Part shown: positions 28,214 to 35,032 of the stretch, in pieces | Layout: the number at the start of each line of letters is the position of its first letter | Numbering within the stretch: position 1 is the first letter of the stretch | NCBI RefSeq assembly: GCF_030518795.1 | Contig: NZ_CP130427.1 | Location: 1,798,001-1,862,000, forward strand | Source: Micromonospora sp. NBRC 110009 | Lineage (GTDB): Bacteria; Actinomycetota; Actinomycetes; Mycobacteriales; Micromonosporaceae | DNA: 64,000 nt | Reading direction: 5' to 3' | Notes under the pieces: generated by a model | What the model saw: the letters and a program-made list of their open reading frames with translations, nothing else | The model's database searches: none | Told to the model about the DNA's origin: nothing | Made by a program: the position numbers and the translations under genes

Positions 28214-29053
28214 TCAGGAGTGGCCGTACGGCTCCGCCGGCTCGGCCGCCTCCACGGAGCCCGGAGCCCGGCTCACCGACACCGCCTCGACCGCGCTGTC
28301 GTCGTAGACCGTGGGCAGCTCGTCGACCGGGGTCTCGGCCGCCTCGATCAGCGTCTCCGAGTGCGCGCCGCAACCGTGGTCGGCGCTCACCACCCGGCCG
28401 TCGTCCGGGGCGTAGAAGTTGCCGCAGGCGCCGAAGGACTGCCGCAGCGACCCGGCGAGCGGCAGGTAGAAGCCGCAGGTGCCGCAACGGGCGGCGGCCG
28501 GCGCGGCCGCCGAGATCGCCGCCGAGGGGCCGTGGTCACCGTCGTACCAGCGCTGGGCGGCCTCCGAGCGGCCCTCCCGGGACAGCACCCGGGCCCGGCC
28601 CAGGCCGAGCTCCCACGCGGTCTCCTCGACCGCCGGGTCGTCGGAGAGCACGTAGCCCGGGGCGAGACGCTCGTCGTCCGGCGGGGTGGGCAGCAGGTCG
28701 CCCGGCCCCAGGTCGCCCGGCTTGAGCCGCTCCTGCCAGGGCACCCAGCCGGGGGCCTGCAGCGCGTCGGGGCCGGGCAGCAGAACGGTCTCGCAGACCG
28801 TCACGTGGCGGCTGCGCGGCACCCGGGTCACGGTGACGGCCCAGCGCCAGCCGCGGTAACCGCTGAGCCGGCACTCGAAGTAGTGGGTGACGAGCCGGTC
28901 GCCCTCGGCGACGGCCTGGAGGTGCTCGCCGACGCAGTCGGCCTCGGCCTCTGTGATGGCTGCGCGGGCCACCTCGACGGCGGCGGCGCAGACCTGGTCG
29001 AGCCGGGGAGCGCGGGCGGAGGCGGGCCTGGTCACCCGACCATTGTTCCCCAT
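28214..29053 (-). CDS. DUF3027 protein
   Basis: A 279-residue conserved actinobacterial protein of unknown function. The N-terminal part (RLDQVCAAAVEVARAAITEAEADCVGEHL) is helical, followed by a sheet-rich segment LVTHYFECRLSGYRGWRWAVTVTRVPRSRHVTVCETVLLPG. The C-terminal half carries a Cys-rich block CGTCGFYLPLAGSLRQSFG-x2-CGNFYAPDDGRVV-x4-GCGAHSE, which could bind zinc. The frame stays open far upstream as shadow of the divergent MFS gene. I take ATG 29051-29053, though a GTG six codons later is also possible. Convergent with the DUF2530 gene, divergent from the MFS gene. Confidence 0.82.
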   Translation of the reverse strand: MGNNGRVTRPASARAPRLDQVCAAAVEVARAAITEAEADCVGEHLQAVAEGDRLVTHYFECRLSGYRGWRWAVTVTRVPRSRHVTVCETVLLPGPDALQAPGWVPWQERLKPGDLGPGDLLPTPPDDERLAPGYVLSDDPAVEETAWELGLGRARVLSREGRSEAAQRWYDGDHGPSAAISAAAPAAARCGTCGFYLPLAGSLRQSFGACGNFYAPDDGRVVSADHGCGAHSETLIEAAETPVDELPTVYDDSAVEAVSVSRAPGSVEAAEPAEPYGHS

Positions 29054-29140
29054 GCCCAGGGTCGACTGACAGGCACTCCCCGGAGTCGTTATCCCCGGCT
29101 GATGCCGCACACGTGGATCAGATGGGTGAGGATGGGGGAC

Positions 29141-30739
29141 ATGCCGTCGTCCTCCCGCTCCGGGCGGTCCGTCCTCGGGCGGACCGTCGGCACGGGCATC
29201 CGCGCCACCCGCCTGCTGTTCCGCGGCTCGCTGCGGGGTGGGCGGTGGATGACCCGGCGGGCCGGGTCGGCCCGGGCCCGCAGCGCCGGCAACGAGCTCG
29301 GCATGGTCCGCCTGTTCGACCTGCACGCCCTCTCCTGCGCCGGGGACACCCTGATCGCCATCGGCCTGGCCGGGACGATCTTCTTCGACGTGCCGCTGGG
29401 CGAGGCCCGGAACAAGGTCGCGCTCTACCTGCTGGTGACGATGGTGCCGTTCGCCATGCTCGCCCCGGTGGTGGGTCCGCTGCTGGACCACTTCCGGCAC
29501 GGCCGCCGGTACGCGCTGGCCACCACCATGCTGGGCCGGGCCTTCCTGGCCTGGCTGATCTCCGACTACATCGGCAGCTTCGGGCTCTACCCGGCGGCGT
29601 TCGGCGTGCTCGCCCTCTCCCGCGCGTACGGGGTGGCCCGCTCGGCGGCGGTGCCCCGGCTGCTGCCGGAGGGGCTGGGGCTGTCCCAGGTGGGTGCCCG
29701 GGCCAGCGTCTACGGCACGGTGGCCGGCGGGCTGGTCGCCCCGATCGGGCTGGCCGCGTTCTGGTTGGGGCCGCAGTGGCCGCTCCGGGTCGCCTCGTTG
29801 ATCTTCCTGATCGGCATGGTGATCTCGCTGCGGCTGCCGCCGAAGGCGGACTCCGAGCCGCCGGAGCGGGTGCCGCGCCCGCTGCGGGCGCTGCGCCGCG
29901 GGGAGAGGGAACGGCCGCTGGGCCGGGGCCGCCCCGCCGGCCGCCTGGTGATCGCCACGCTGATCGGCGCGGCGGCGCTGCGCGGGCTGTACGGCTTCCT
30001 GCTGCTCTTCCTGGCCTTCGCGATCAAGGCCGGCGACCTGACCACCGACTTCTTCGGCCGGACGCTGGGCGCCCAGGCCGCGCTGGGGCTGGTCGGCGGC
30101 GCCCTGGCGGTCGGCACCTTCCTGGCCACCGCGATCGGCACCCGGCTGCGGATCCACCGGCCGACCGCGATCCAGTCCAGCGGCATCGTCATCGTGGCCG
30201 GGGTGGCGGTGCTGGCCGCGTTGAAGTTCTCCCTGCCGATGGTGGCCCTGCTCTGCCTGGTCACCTCGCTGATCAGCGGGATCTCCAAGCTGGCCGTGGA
30301 CGCGTCGATCCAGGAACGGATCCCGGAGCGGCTGCGGGCCAGCTCCTTCGCCCACTCGGAGACGGCGCTGATGCTCGCCTTCGTGGCCGGCGGTGGGCTC
30401 GGCCTGGTCCCCTTCACCGGCCGGGTCGGGGTCATGGTCGTCGCCGGCGTGGCCACGCTCGTGGCCGCGCGCGGCGTGCTGGTGGCCACCCGGCTGCGCA
30501 ACGAGCACCTGGTGGGCCGGCCGCTCGGCGACGCGGAGCTGGCCGCCGAGCAGCCGGACGAGTACGGCGACGCCGCGCCCACCTCGCCGGCCCCCTCGCC
30601 GGGGCGCACGGAGACCACCTTGGTCGACGACGAGCTGGCGCCGCCCGGCTTCCACATCTACCGCCCCTCCTCGGCCGTCGGCGGCACCGGCGGGGTCGAG
30701 GACGAGAACCAGCGGCAACCCCGGGGGCCGGTCGGGTGA
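29141..30739 (+). CDS. MFS transporter with basic N-terminal and acidic C-terminal extensions
   Basis: A 532-residue membrane protein. The first ~50 residues are basic and unstructured. About 12 hydrophobic segments follow, including FDLHALSCAGDTLIAIGLAGTIFFDVP and a loop DHFRHGRRYALATTMLGRAFLAWL that acts as a divergent motif A. The last ~60 residues are hydrophilic. The sequence is that of a conserved actinobacterial transporter (I recall Rv0876c as an equivalent) whose substrate is unknown. I choose ATG 29141, with AGGATGGGGGAC upstream; other in-frame ATGs at 29102 and 29132 lack suitable spacing. Its stop overlaps the mqnB start as GTGA, so the two are translationally coupled. Confidence 0.8.
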   Translation: MPSSSRSGRSVLGRTVGTGIRATRLLFRGSLRGGRWMTRRAGSARARSAGNELGMVRLFDLHALSCAGDTLIAIGLAGTIFFDVPLGEARNKVALYLLVTMVPFAMLAPVVGPLLDHFRHGRRYALATTMLGRAFLAWLISDYIGSFGLYPAAFGVLALSRAYGVARSAAVPRLLPEGLGLSQVGARASVYGTVAGGLVAPIGLAAFWLGPQWPLRVASLIFLIGMVISLRLPPKADSEPPERVPRPLRALRRGERERPLGRGRPAGRLVIATLIGAAALRGLYGFLLLFLAFAIKAGDLTTDFFGRTLGAQAALGLVGGALAVGTFLATAIGTRLRIHRPTAIQSSGIVIVAGVAVLAALKFSLPMVALLCLVTSLISGISKLAVDASIQERIPERLRASSFAHSETALMLAFVAGGGLGLVPFTGRVGVMVVAGVATLVAARGVLVATRLRNEHLVGRPLGDAELAAEQPDEYGDAAPTSPAPSPGRTETTLVDDELAPPGFHIYRPSSAVGGTGGVEDENQRQPRGPVG

Positions 30740-31386
30740 GCGGACTGCTGGTGGTGACCGCCGTGCCCGCCGAGGCGGAGGCCGTGCGGGCGGGGCTGGC
30801 CGACCCGACGGTGACCGTCGCCCCGGCCGGGGTGGGCCCCGCCGTCGCCGGGGCCGCCACGGCCCGCCTGCTGGCGCTGGCCGAGGCGGCCGGACGGCCG
30901 TACCGGGGGGTGGTCAGCGCGGGCATCGCCGGCGGCTTCGTCGGCCGGGTGACGGTCGGCAGCACGGTGCTGGCGACCCGCAGCGTGGCCGCGGACCTGG
31001 GCGCCGAGTCGCCGGCGGGCTTCCTGCCGGTCGAGGAGCTGGGCATGCCGGCGGAGCTGCTGGGTGTCGGAAGCGTGGTCACCGCCGACTCGCAACTCCT
31101 GGCCGAGCTGCGTACGGCCCTGCCGGAGGCCGTGGTCGGCGCGGTGCTCACGGTCAGCACGGTGACCGGCACCGCCGAGAGCACGGAGGCCCTCACCGCC
31201 CGCCACCCCGACGCGGTGGCCGAGGCCATGGAGGGGTACGGCGTCGGCGTCGCCGCCGCCCAGGCCGGCCTGCCCTTCGCCGAGCTGCGGACGGTGTCCA
31301 ACCCGATCGGGCCCCGGGACCGGGATGCCTGGCGGATGCGGGAAGCGTTCGCCGCCCTCACCGCGGCGGCGGCCGCCCTGCGCTGA
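30736..31386 (+). CDS. mqnB: Futalosine hydrolase
   Basis: Cleaves futalosine to dehypoxanthine futalosine and hypoxanthine in the futalosine route to menaquinone. The 216-residue protein has the purine nucleoside phosphorylase/MTAN fold: LLVVTAVPAEAEAVRAGL at the N-terminus, VVSAGIAGGFVGRVTVGSTVLATRSVAADLGAES in the middle. AEAMEGYGVGVAAAQAGLPFAELRTVSNPIGPRDRDAW is the MTAN-type catalytic region, with MEG and the SN-x-hydrophobic-G ending typical of MqnB. GTG start overlaps the MFS stop. mqnD lies 1.7 kb downstream on the same strand, supporting the pathway. The 3' end carries tandem copies of the last codons (see repeat at 31381). Confidence 0.9.
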   Translation: MSGLLVVTAVPAEAEAVRAGLADPTVTVAPAGVGPAVAGAATARLLALAEAAGRPYRGVVSAGIAGGFVGRVTVGSTVLATRSVAADLGAESPAGFLPVEELGMPAELLGVGSVVTADSQLLAELRTALPEAVVGAVLTVSTVTGTAESTEALTARHPDAVAEAMEGYGVGVAAAQAGLPFAELRTVSNPIGPRDRDAWRMREAFAALTAAAAALR

Positions 31387-31440
31387 CTCGCCGCCCTGCG
31401 CTGACTCGCCGCCCTGCGCTGACTCGCCGCCCTGCGCTTA
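31381..31440. repeat. 18-bp tandem repeat at the 3' end of mqnB
   Basis: Three exact units of CGCTGACTCGCCGCCCTG (31381-31398, 31399-31416, 31417-31434) followed by decayed copies up to about 31475. Each unit includes the mqnB stop codon in the same frame, so the array repeats the stop three times. It lies in the space between convergent mqnB and the XRE-GNAT gene. Confidence 0.9.
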
Positions 31441-31454
31441 CCCGCGCCCTGCGT

Positions 31455-32267
31455 TTACCGGCGCCCGGCGCTTACCGGCCGCTCCAGCCGTAGCGCGGCG
31501 GGGCGGGCCGGCTCCAGCAGGAAACCGCAGGCGAGCAGGAGGTCCACTCCCGGCCCGTCGGCGACAGCCCGGGCGACCTCGATGCCGGCGGCGGTGAACT
31601 CCGCGACGAGGGCCTGAACCAGGCGGCGGCCGATGCCGAGGCGGCGGTGGTCGGCGGCGACGAGCACGCCGTCGAGCACCACCTCCCGCGCCTCCACCGG
31701 CTCCTCACCACCCCACTGGACGTGAGGGCTCCGCTCGTGCGCCCGGAGCTCGCCGACCAGCTCCCCGTCGGGCAGTTCCGCGACGAACCGCCAGGACGTC
31801 AACGGCAGCGCCCCTCCGGTCACTCGCCGCACCGCCACCACGCCGCGGACCCACTCCGCCCAGCGCCGTCGGTTCCGATGTCGCCGATTCAGCTCGTACG
31901 TGGCCGGGGGCAACGGCAGCGGCCACCGCTCCGGGGGCAGGTTGTACCACTCCGCCCACCATGCGCCGGGCCAGTCCTTCGGCTCATGGACCTCCCACAC
32001 GTCGAGGTGCGCCGGATAGCGGCGCCCCGCCCGGTCGCGGAGCCCGTCATGCGGCACGGGCGCCGGCAGGTGCAGCGGTTCGTCGGCCGCCGGGACTTCG
32101 AACCGCACCTGCCCGCCCGCCGCCCGGATCAGCCGCTCCACCGTCCGCCAGCGCGGATCGCCGGAGCGCCCGGACTCGATCCGCGCCACGGCGGACTGCG
32201 GCACCCCCGCCCGGGCGGCCAGCTCCCGCTGGCTCAGGTCGGTCCGCCGCCGAAGCCGGCGAAGCAC
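31455..32267 (-). CDS. XRE helix-turn-helix fused to GNAT acetyltransferase
   Basis: A 270-residue two-domain protein. Residues 1-60 are an XRE HTH: LRRLRRRTDLSQRELAARAGVPQSAVARIESGRSGDPRWRTVERLIRAAG. A linker of about 70 residues rich in Trp and Pro (WAEWYNLPPERWPLPLPP) follows. The C-terminal GNAT domain shows EPVEAREVVLDGVLVAADHRRLGIGRRLVQALVAEFTAAG, with the acetyl-CoA loop R-R-L-G-I-G-R near residue 208. Such proteins may sense a metabolite and regulate transcription, or acetylate a partner. The start is GTG at 32265-32267; a weak ribosome site leaves an upstream start possible. Convergent with mqnB. No clear toxin-antitoxin partner is adjacent. Confidence 0.75.
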   Translation of the reverse strand: MLRRLRRRTDLSQRELAARAGVPQSAVARIESGRSGDPRWRTVERLIRAAGGQVRFEVPAADEPLHLPAPVPHDGLRDRAGRRYPAHLDVWEVHEPKDWPGAWWAEWYNLPPERWPLPLPPATYELNRRHRNRRRWAEWVRGVVAVRRVTGGALPLTSWRFVAELPDGELVGELRAHERSPHVQWGGEEPVEAREVVLDGVLVAADHRRLGIGRRLVQALVAEFTAAGIEVARAVADGPGVDLLLACGFLLEPARPAALRLERPVSAGRR

Positions 32268-32365
32268 GTACCCAGGTCTGCCCCGTGGTCTGTCAGAAGG
32301 GTCGGCTCAGCCACACCCGGCATGCTTCCGGCCCGGCGGCACCGTTTCAACAGGGCACCCAAGCC

Positions 32366-32416
32366 TGTGGATAACCCTGTGGACATCCGCTCCTGAGCCG
32401 GACGGCATGTGGATAG
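32366..32416. promoter_or_regulatory. Cluster of three DnaA-box-like nonamers
   Basis: TGTGGATAA (32366-32374, exact reverse complement of the TTATCCACA box), TGTGGACAT (32378-32386) and TGTGGATAG (32408-32416), all in one orientation. The first two are 12 bases apart. This may be a DnaA-binding cluster outside oriC. No dnaA or dnaN gene is near, so it is not the main origin. Confidence 0.4.
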
Positions 32417-32601
32417 TCAGGCCCTTTGGAGCTGAGTCGTTGGTGATATCGCCGACGCTGTCCGCATGCCGCCCGGCACGGTCGAGTCGCGGCCAGCAGG
32501 GCTGCGAGCTGGGGCGCGAGCCGACGAGGTAGTCCTGCGGTGCTGTCGGATCCCGCCGCTGAGTCGTTTGCGACATCAGCTCGAAAGGCTGCGGGAAGCC
32601 A

Positions 32602-32875
32602 TGCCTCGGCCGCAGCCGGGGCCCCGCGCGCCGGGTGGACCGCCCGTAAGGGCAGTCGAGGCCGGGACGGACTGCCTCGACCGCAGCCGGGGGCCCTGCA
32701 CGCCGGGTGGAGCGCCAGTAAGGGCGGGTCGAGCCGGGACGGGCTGCCTCGGCCGCAGCCGCGAACCCTGCACCGCCGGGCGGACCGCACGTACGGGCGG
32801 GGTCAAGCCGGGACAGGCTGCCTCGGCCGCAGCCGCGGGCCCTGCGCCACTGGGCGGACAGGTTGAGCCGTGGGC
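32602..32875. repeat. Imperfect ~72-bp tandem repeat, about 3.8 copies
   Basis: Units begin TGCCTCGGCCGCAGCCG at 32602, 32673, 32745 and 32819, giving periods of 71, 72 and 74 bases. Each unit carries CCTGCRC-x-CCGGGYGGA and a GTAAGGGC/GTACGGGC block, then GTCGAGCCGGGACGG. Unit length varies, arguing against a coding repeat. Confidence 0.85.
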
Positions 32876-33118
32876 GGCCCGGCGGGCACCTCTAGGACCG
32901 TGGGCACGTTCGACGGGAGCGGACCGCCCCACGACCTGCTTCGACACGCGCGGACGTCAGGGGCAGCCGGTCGCGCTACAGCGGCGGGGGACGATGATTG
33001 CCGCGCCAGTGGCCCACGAACTGCTCCCCGACGACCGACGCCAGCGGGCCGGGTCGGTCGGTCACAGCGGCGGGGGCGGGGTGGCGGGTGGTCGGGAGGG
33101 CGGGGTTACGGTGGGGGC

Positions 33119-33949
33119 GTGGCGCTCTCCCTGGCGATCTCCCCCTGCCCCAATGACACCTTCGTCTTCGACGCGCTCGTGCACGGCCGGGTGCCGGGTG
33201 CCCCGCCGGTCGAGGTGACCTACGCCGACGTGGACGTCACCAACACGGCCGCCGAGCGCGGGGCGTTCGACCTGGTGAAGGTGAGCTACGCGGCGCTGCC
33301 CTGGCTGCTCGACGACTACCACCTGCTGCCCTGCGGCGGGGCGCTGGGCCGGGGGTGCGGGCCGCTGGTGCTGACCCCGGGGGGCCGGACCGACCTGTCC
33401 GGCGCGACCGTGGCGGTGCCGGGCGAGCGGACCACGGCGTACCTGCTGTTCCGGCTCTGGTCGGCGGAGCGGCCGCCGGCGCGGATCGAGGTGGTGCCGT
33501 TCCACGAGATCATGCCGGGCGTCGCCGCCGGCCGGTACGACGCCGGGCTGGTGATCCACGAGGCGCGCTTCACCTACCCGCGGCACGGGCTGGCCGCCCT
33601 GGTCGACCTGGGCGAGTGGTGGGAGGGCGATACCGGGCTGCCGATCCCGCTCGGCGCGATCCTGGCCCGCAAGGGCGCGGTCGACCCGGTGGCGGCGGCC
33701 GCCTGGATCCGCGAGTCGGTACGCCAGGCCTGGGCCGACCCGGAGGCCAGCCGCGAGTACGTGCTCTCCCACGCGCAGGAGATGGAGCCCGACGTGGTGG
33801 ACCAGCACATCGGCCTCTACGTCAACGAGTTCACCGCCGACCTGGGAGAGGCCGGCTTCGCCGCCGTGGAGGCGCTGCTGGGCCGGGCCGCCGACGCCGG
33901 GCTCGTCCCTCAGACCTCCAGCTCGCGCGCCACCGCGTGGACCAGCTGA
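33119..33949 (+). CDS. mqnD: 1,4-dihydroxy-6-naphthoate synthase of the futalosine pathway
   Basis: Converts cyclic dehypoxanthine futalosine to 1,4-dihydroxy-6-naphthoate. The 276-residue protein has a periplasmic-binding-protein-like fold. It starts LSLAISPCPNDTFVFDALVHGRV, where SPCPNDTF is diagnostic of MqnD (MqnA lacks it). It continues with FDLVKVSYAALPWLLDDYHLLPCGGALGRGCGPL and FHEIMPGVAAGRYDAGLVIHEARFTYP. GTG at 33119 is the start, with GTGGGGGC just before it. Its final 13 codons overlap the 3' end of the convergent cold-shock gene by 40 bases. With mqnB nearby, the organism appears to use the futalosine route to menaquinone; mqnA, mqnC and mqnE are not in the window. Confidence 0.92.
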   Translation: MALSLAISPCPNDTFVFDALVHGRVPGAPPVEVTYADVDVTNTAAERGAFDLVKVSYAALPWLLDDYHLLPCGGALGRGCGPLVLTPGGRTDLSGATVAVPGERTTAYLLFRLWSAERPPARIEVVPFHEIMPGVAAGRYDAGLVIHEARFTYPRHGLAALVDLGEWWEGDTGLPIPLGAILARKGAVDPVAAAAWIRESVRQAWADPEASREYVLSHAQEMEPDVVDQHIGLYVNEFTADLGEAGFAAVEALLGRAADAGLVPQTSSSRATAWTS

Positions 33950-34296
33950 GCGATCTTCTGCGCGGTCTTCCGGTCCGGGAAGCGGCCCCGGCGCAGGTCC
34001 GGCTGGACCTTCGCCTCCAGCACCTTGATCATGTCCTCGACCAGGCCGTGCAGCTCCTCGGCCGGCCGCCGGCGCAGCTCCGCCACGGACGGCGGCGCCT
34101 CCAGCAGCTTGACCCCCATCGCCTGGGCGCCCCGGCGGCTGTCGACCACGCTGAAATCGACCCGCTGGCCGCCCTTCAGGTCGGTGACGCCCGTCGGTAG
34201 CGCGCCCTTGGGCAGGAACACGTCGCCACCCTCGTCACTGGTGACGAACCCGTATCCCTTGGCCGCGTCGTACCACTTCACTCGACCCGTCGGCAC
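33910..34296 (-). CDS. Cold-shock protein with C-terminal helical extension
   Basis: A 128-residue RNA/ssDNA-binding protein. Residues 2-65 are a cold-shock domain: RVKWYDAAKGYGFVTSDEGGDVFL with RNP1-like KGYGFV, and RNP2 replaced by DVFLPKGAL. The remaining ~60 residues (PPSVAELRRRPAEELHGLVEDMIKVLEAKVQPDLRRGRFPDRKTAQKIAQLVHAVARELEV) are predicted helical. This architecture is the actinobacterial CspB-like long form (127-136 residues) rather than the 67-residue CspA form. GTG start, AGGGG about 9 bases upstream. Convergent with, and overlapping by 40 bases, the 3' end of mqnD. Confidence 0.88.
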   Translation of the reverse strand: MPTGRVKWYDAAKGYGFVTSDEGGDVFLPKGALPTGVTDLKGGQRVDFSVVDSRRGAQAMGVKLLEAPPSVAELRRRPAEELHGLVEDMIKVLEAKVQPDLRRGRFPDRKTAQKIAQLVHAVARELEV

Positions 34297-34324
34297 CTGA
34301 AAACCCCTGCTTCGCTCGAGACAA

Positions 34325-34948
34325 CTACCCCTCCCAGGCTAGCCGGATGATCCGGTCCAGCGCCGCCGGGAATTCGGTGAGATCATCCAGCACCAGATGG
34401 GCACCCGCCGCCCCCAGTTCGGCCCGGGAACACGGCCCGGTCGCCACTCCCACGCCGGGGATTCCCGCCGTCTTCGCCGCGGTCATGTCGGCCACGTGGT
34501 CGCCCACGTACAGGGTCGCGCCGTGCTCCCGCAGCGCGGTCGCCTTCTGCTCGGCGAAGAGGTCCCCGGCCAGCTCGTCGACGGCCAGCCCGAGGTGGTC
34601 CAGGTGCAGCTTGGCCAGCCGGCCGATCTTGGAGGTCACCACCATCACCCGGCCGCCGCGGGCGTGCACCGCGTCGATCGCCGCCTCCGCGCCGGGCATC
34701 GGCACGGTCGGGGTGATCGCGTACGCCGGGTAGAGCTCGCGGTAGGCGAGCACCGCCTCCTCCACCTGCTCGGGCGGGAACCAGTGCGCGATCTCGGTGC
34801 GCAGCGGCGGCCCGAGCCGGGAGACCGCCAGCTCGGCGTCCACGGGCACGCCGGTCTGCGCGGTCAGCGCCCGGTAGGCGGCGGCGATGCCGGGACGCGA
34901 GTCGACCAGGGTCATGTCGAGGTCGAACCCGACCATCAGTGGAGGCAT
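34325..34948 (-). CDS. HAD-family phosphatase (phosphoglycolate phosphatase-like)
   Basis: A 207-residue HAD hydrolase. Motif I GFDLDMTLVDSRPGI (Asp nucleophile near residue 9), motif II VMVVTSKIGRLAKLHLDHLGL, motif III Lys in AEQKATALREHG and motif IV YVGDHVADMTAAKTAGIPGVGV are all present. The cap is alpha-helical, as in Gph. Substrate could be phosphoglycolate, pyrophosphate or a sugar phosphate. I choose ATG 34946-34948: no Shine-Dalgarno precedes it, but TACGTT ends 6 bases upstream, which fits a -10 for leaderless transcription. Divergent from the Helicase_C_3 gene, 84 bases apart. Confidence 0.85.
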   Translation of the reverse strand: MPPLMVGFDLDMTLVDSRPGIAAAYRALTAQTGVPVDAELAVSRLGPPLRTEIAHWFPPEQVEEAVLAYRELYPAYAITPTVPMPGAEAAIDAVHARGGRVMVVTSKIGRLAKLHLDHLGLAVDELAGDLFAEQKATALREHGATLYVGDHVADMTAAKTAGIPGVGVATGPCSRAELGAAGAHLVLDDLTEFPAALDRIIRLAWEG

Positions 34949-34960
34949 GCGGAGAACGTA
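34949..34960 (-). promoter_or_regulatory. Candidate leaderless -10 element before the HAD gene
   Basis: Reading the minus strand, TACGTT (TANNNT form) is followed by CTCCGC and then the ATG. The same TACGTT plus 7 bases precedes the ATG at 60123. Both genes lack a ribosome site, consistent with leaderless mRNAs. Confidence 0.45.
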
Positions 34961-35032
34961 CCCGGCCAAGCCGGACCGAGCCGGACGTCCGAGGGGCGCG
35001 ACCGCCCTCAACCGGGCTAGCGTTGGAAGACG

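Larger units (their letters stand above)
32268..33118. other. Long non-coding interval with DnaA-box-like motifs and tandem repeats
   Basis: No reading frame here has convincing codon usage: those that stay open are Pro/Arg/Gly shadows that simply read the tandem repeat. It holds three TGTGGAYAN nonamers at 32366-32416, a direct repeat GCTGAGTCGTTNNYGAYATC (32431 and 32558) and a ~72-bp tandem repeat at 32602-32875. The last 200 bases lead into mqnD with no clear promoter hexamers. Confidence 0.5.

Noticed and set aside
28220..29140. N-terminal 300-residue extension of the MFS gene
   Set aside because: It is antisense shadow of the DUF3027 gene, and the protein before ATG 29141 has no membrane segments or homology.
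32366..32416. Chromosomal origin of replication
   Set aside because: Three box-like nonamers only; no dnaA, dnaN, or AT-rich unwinding region is nearby.
31381..32875. CRISPR array
   Set aside because: The tandem units have no unique spacers between constant repeats, and no cas genes are present in the window.
32466..33118. Repetitive proteins on either strand within the tandem array
   Set aside because: The repeat period changes between 71, 72 and 74 bases, which would break any frame. There is no ribosome site or codon signal.
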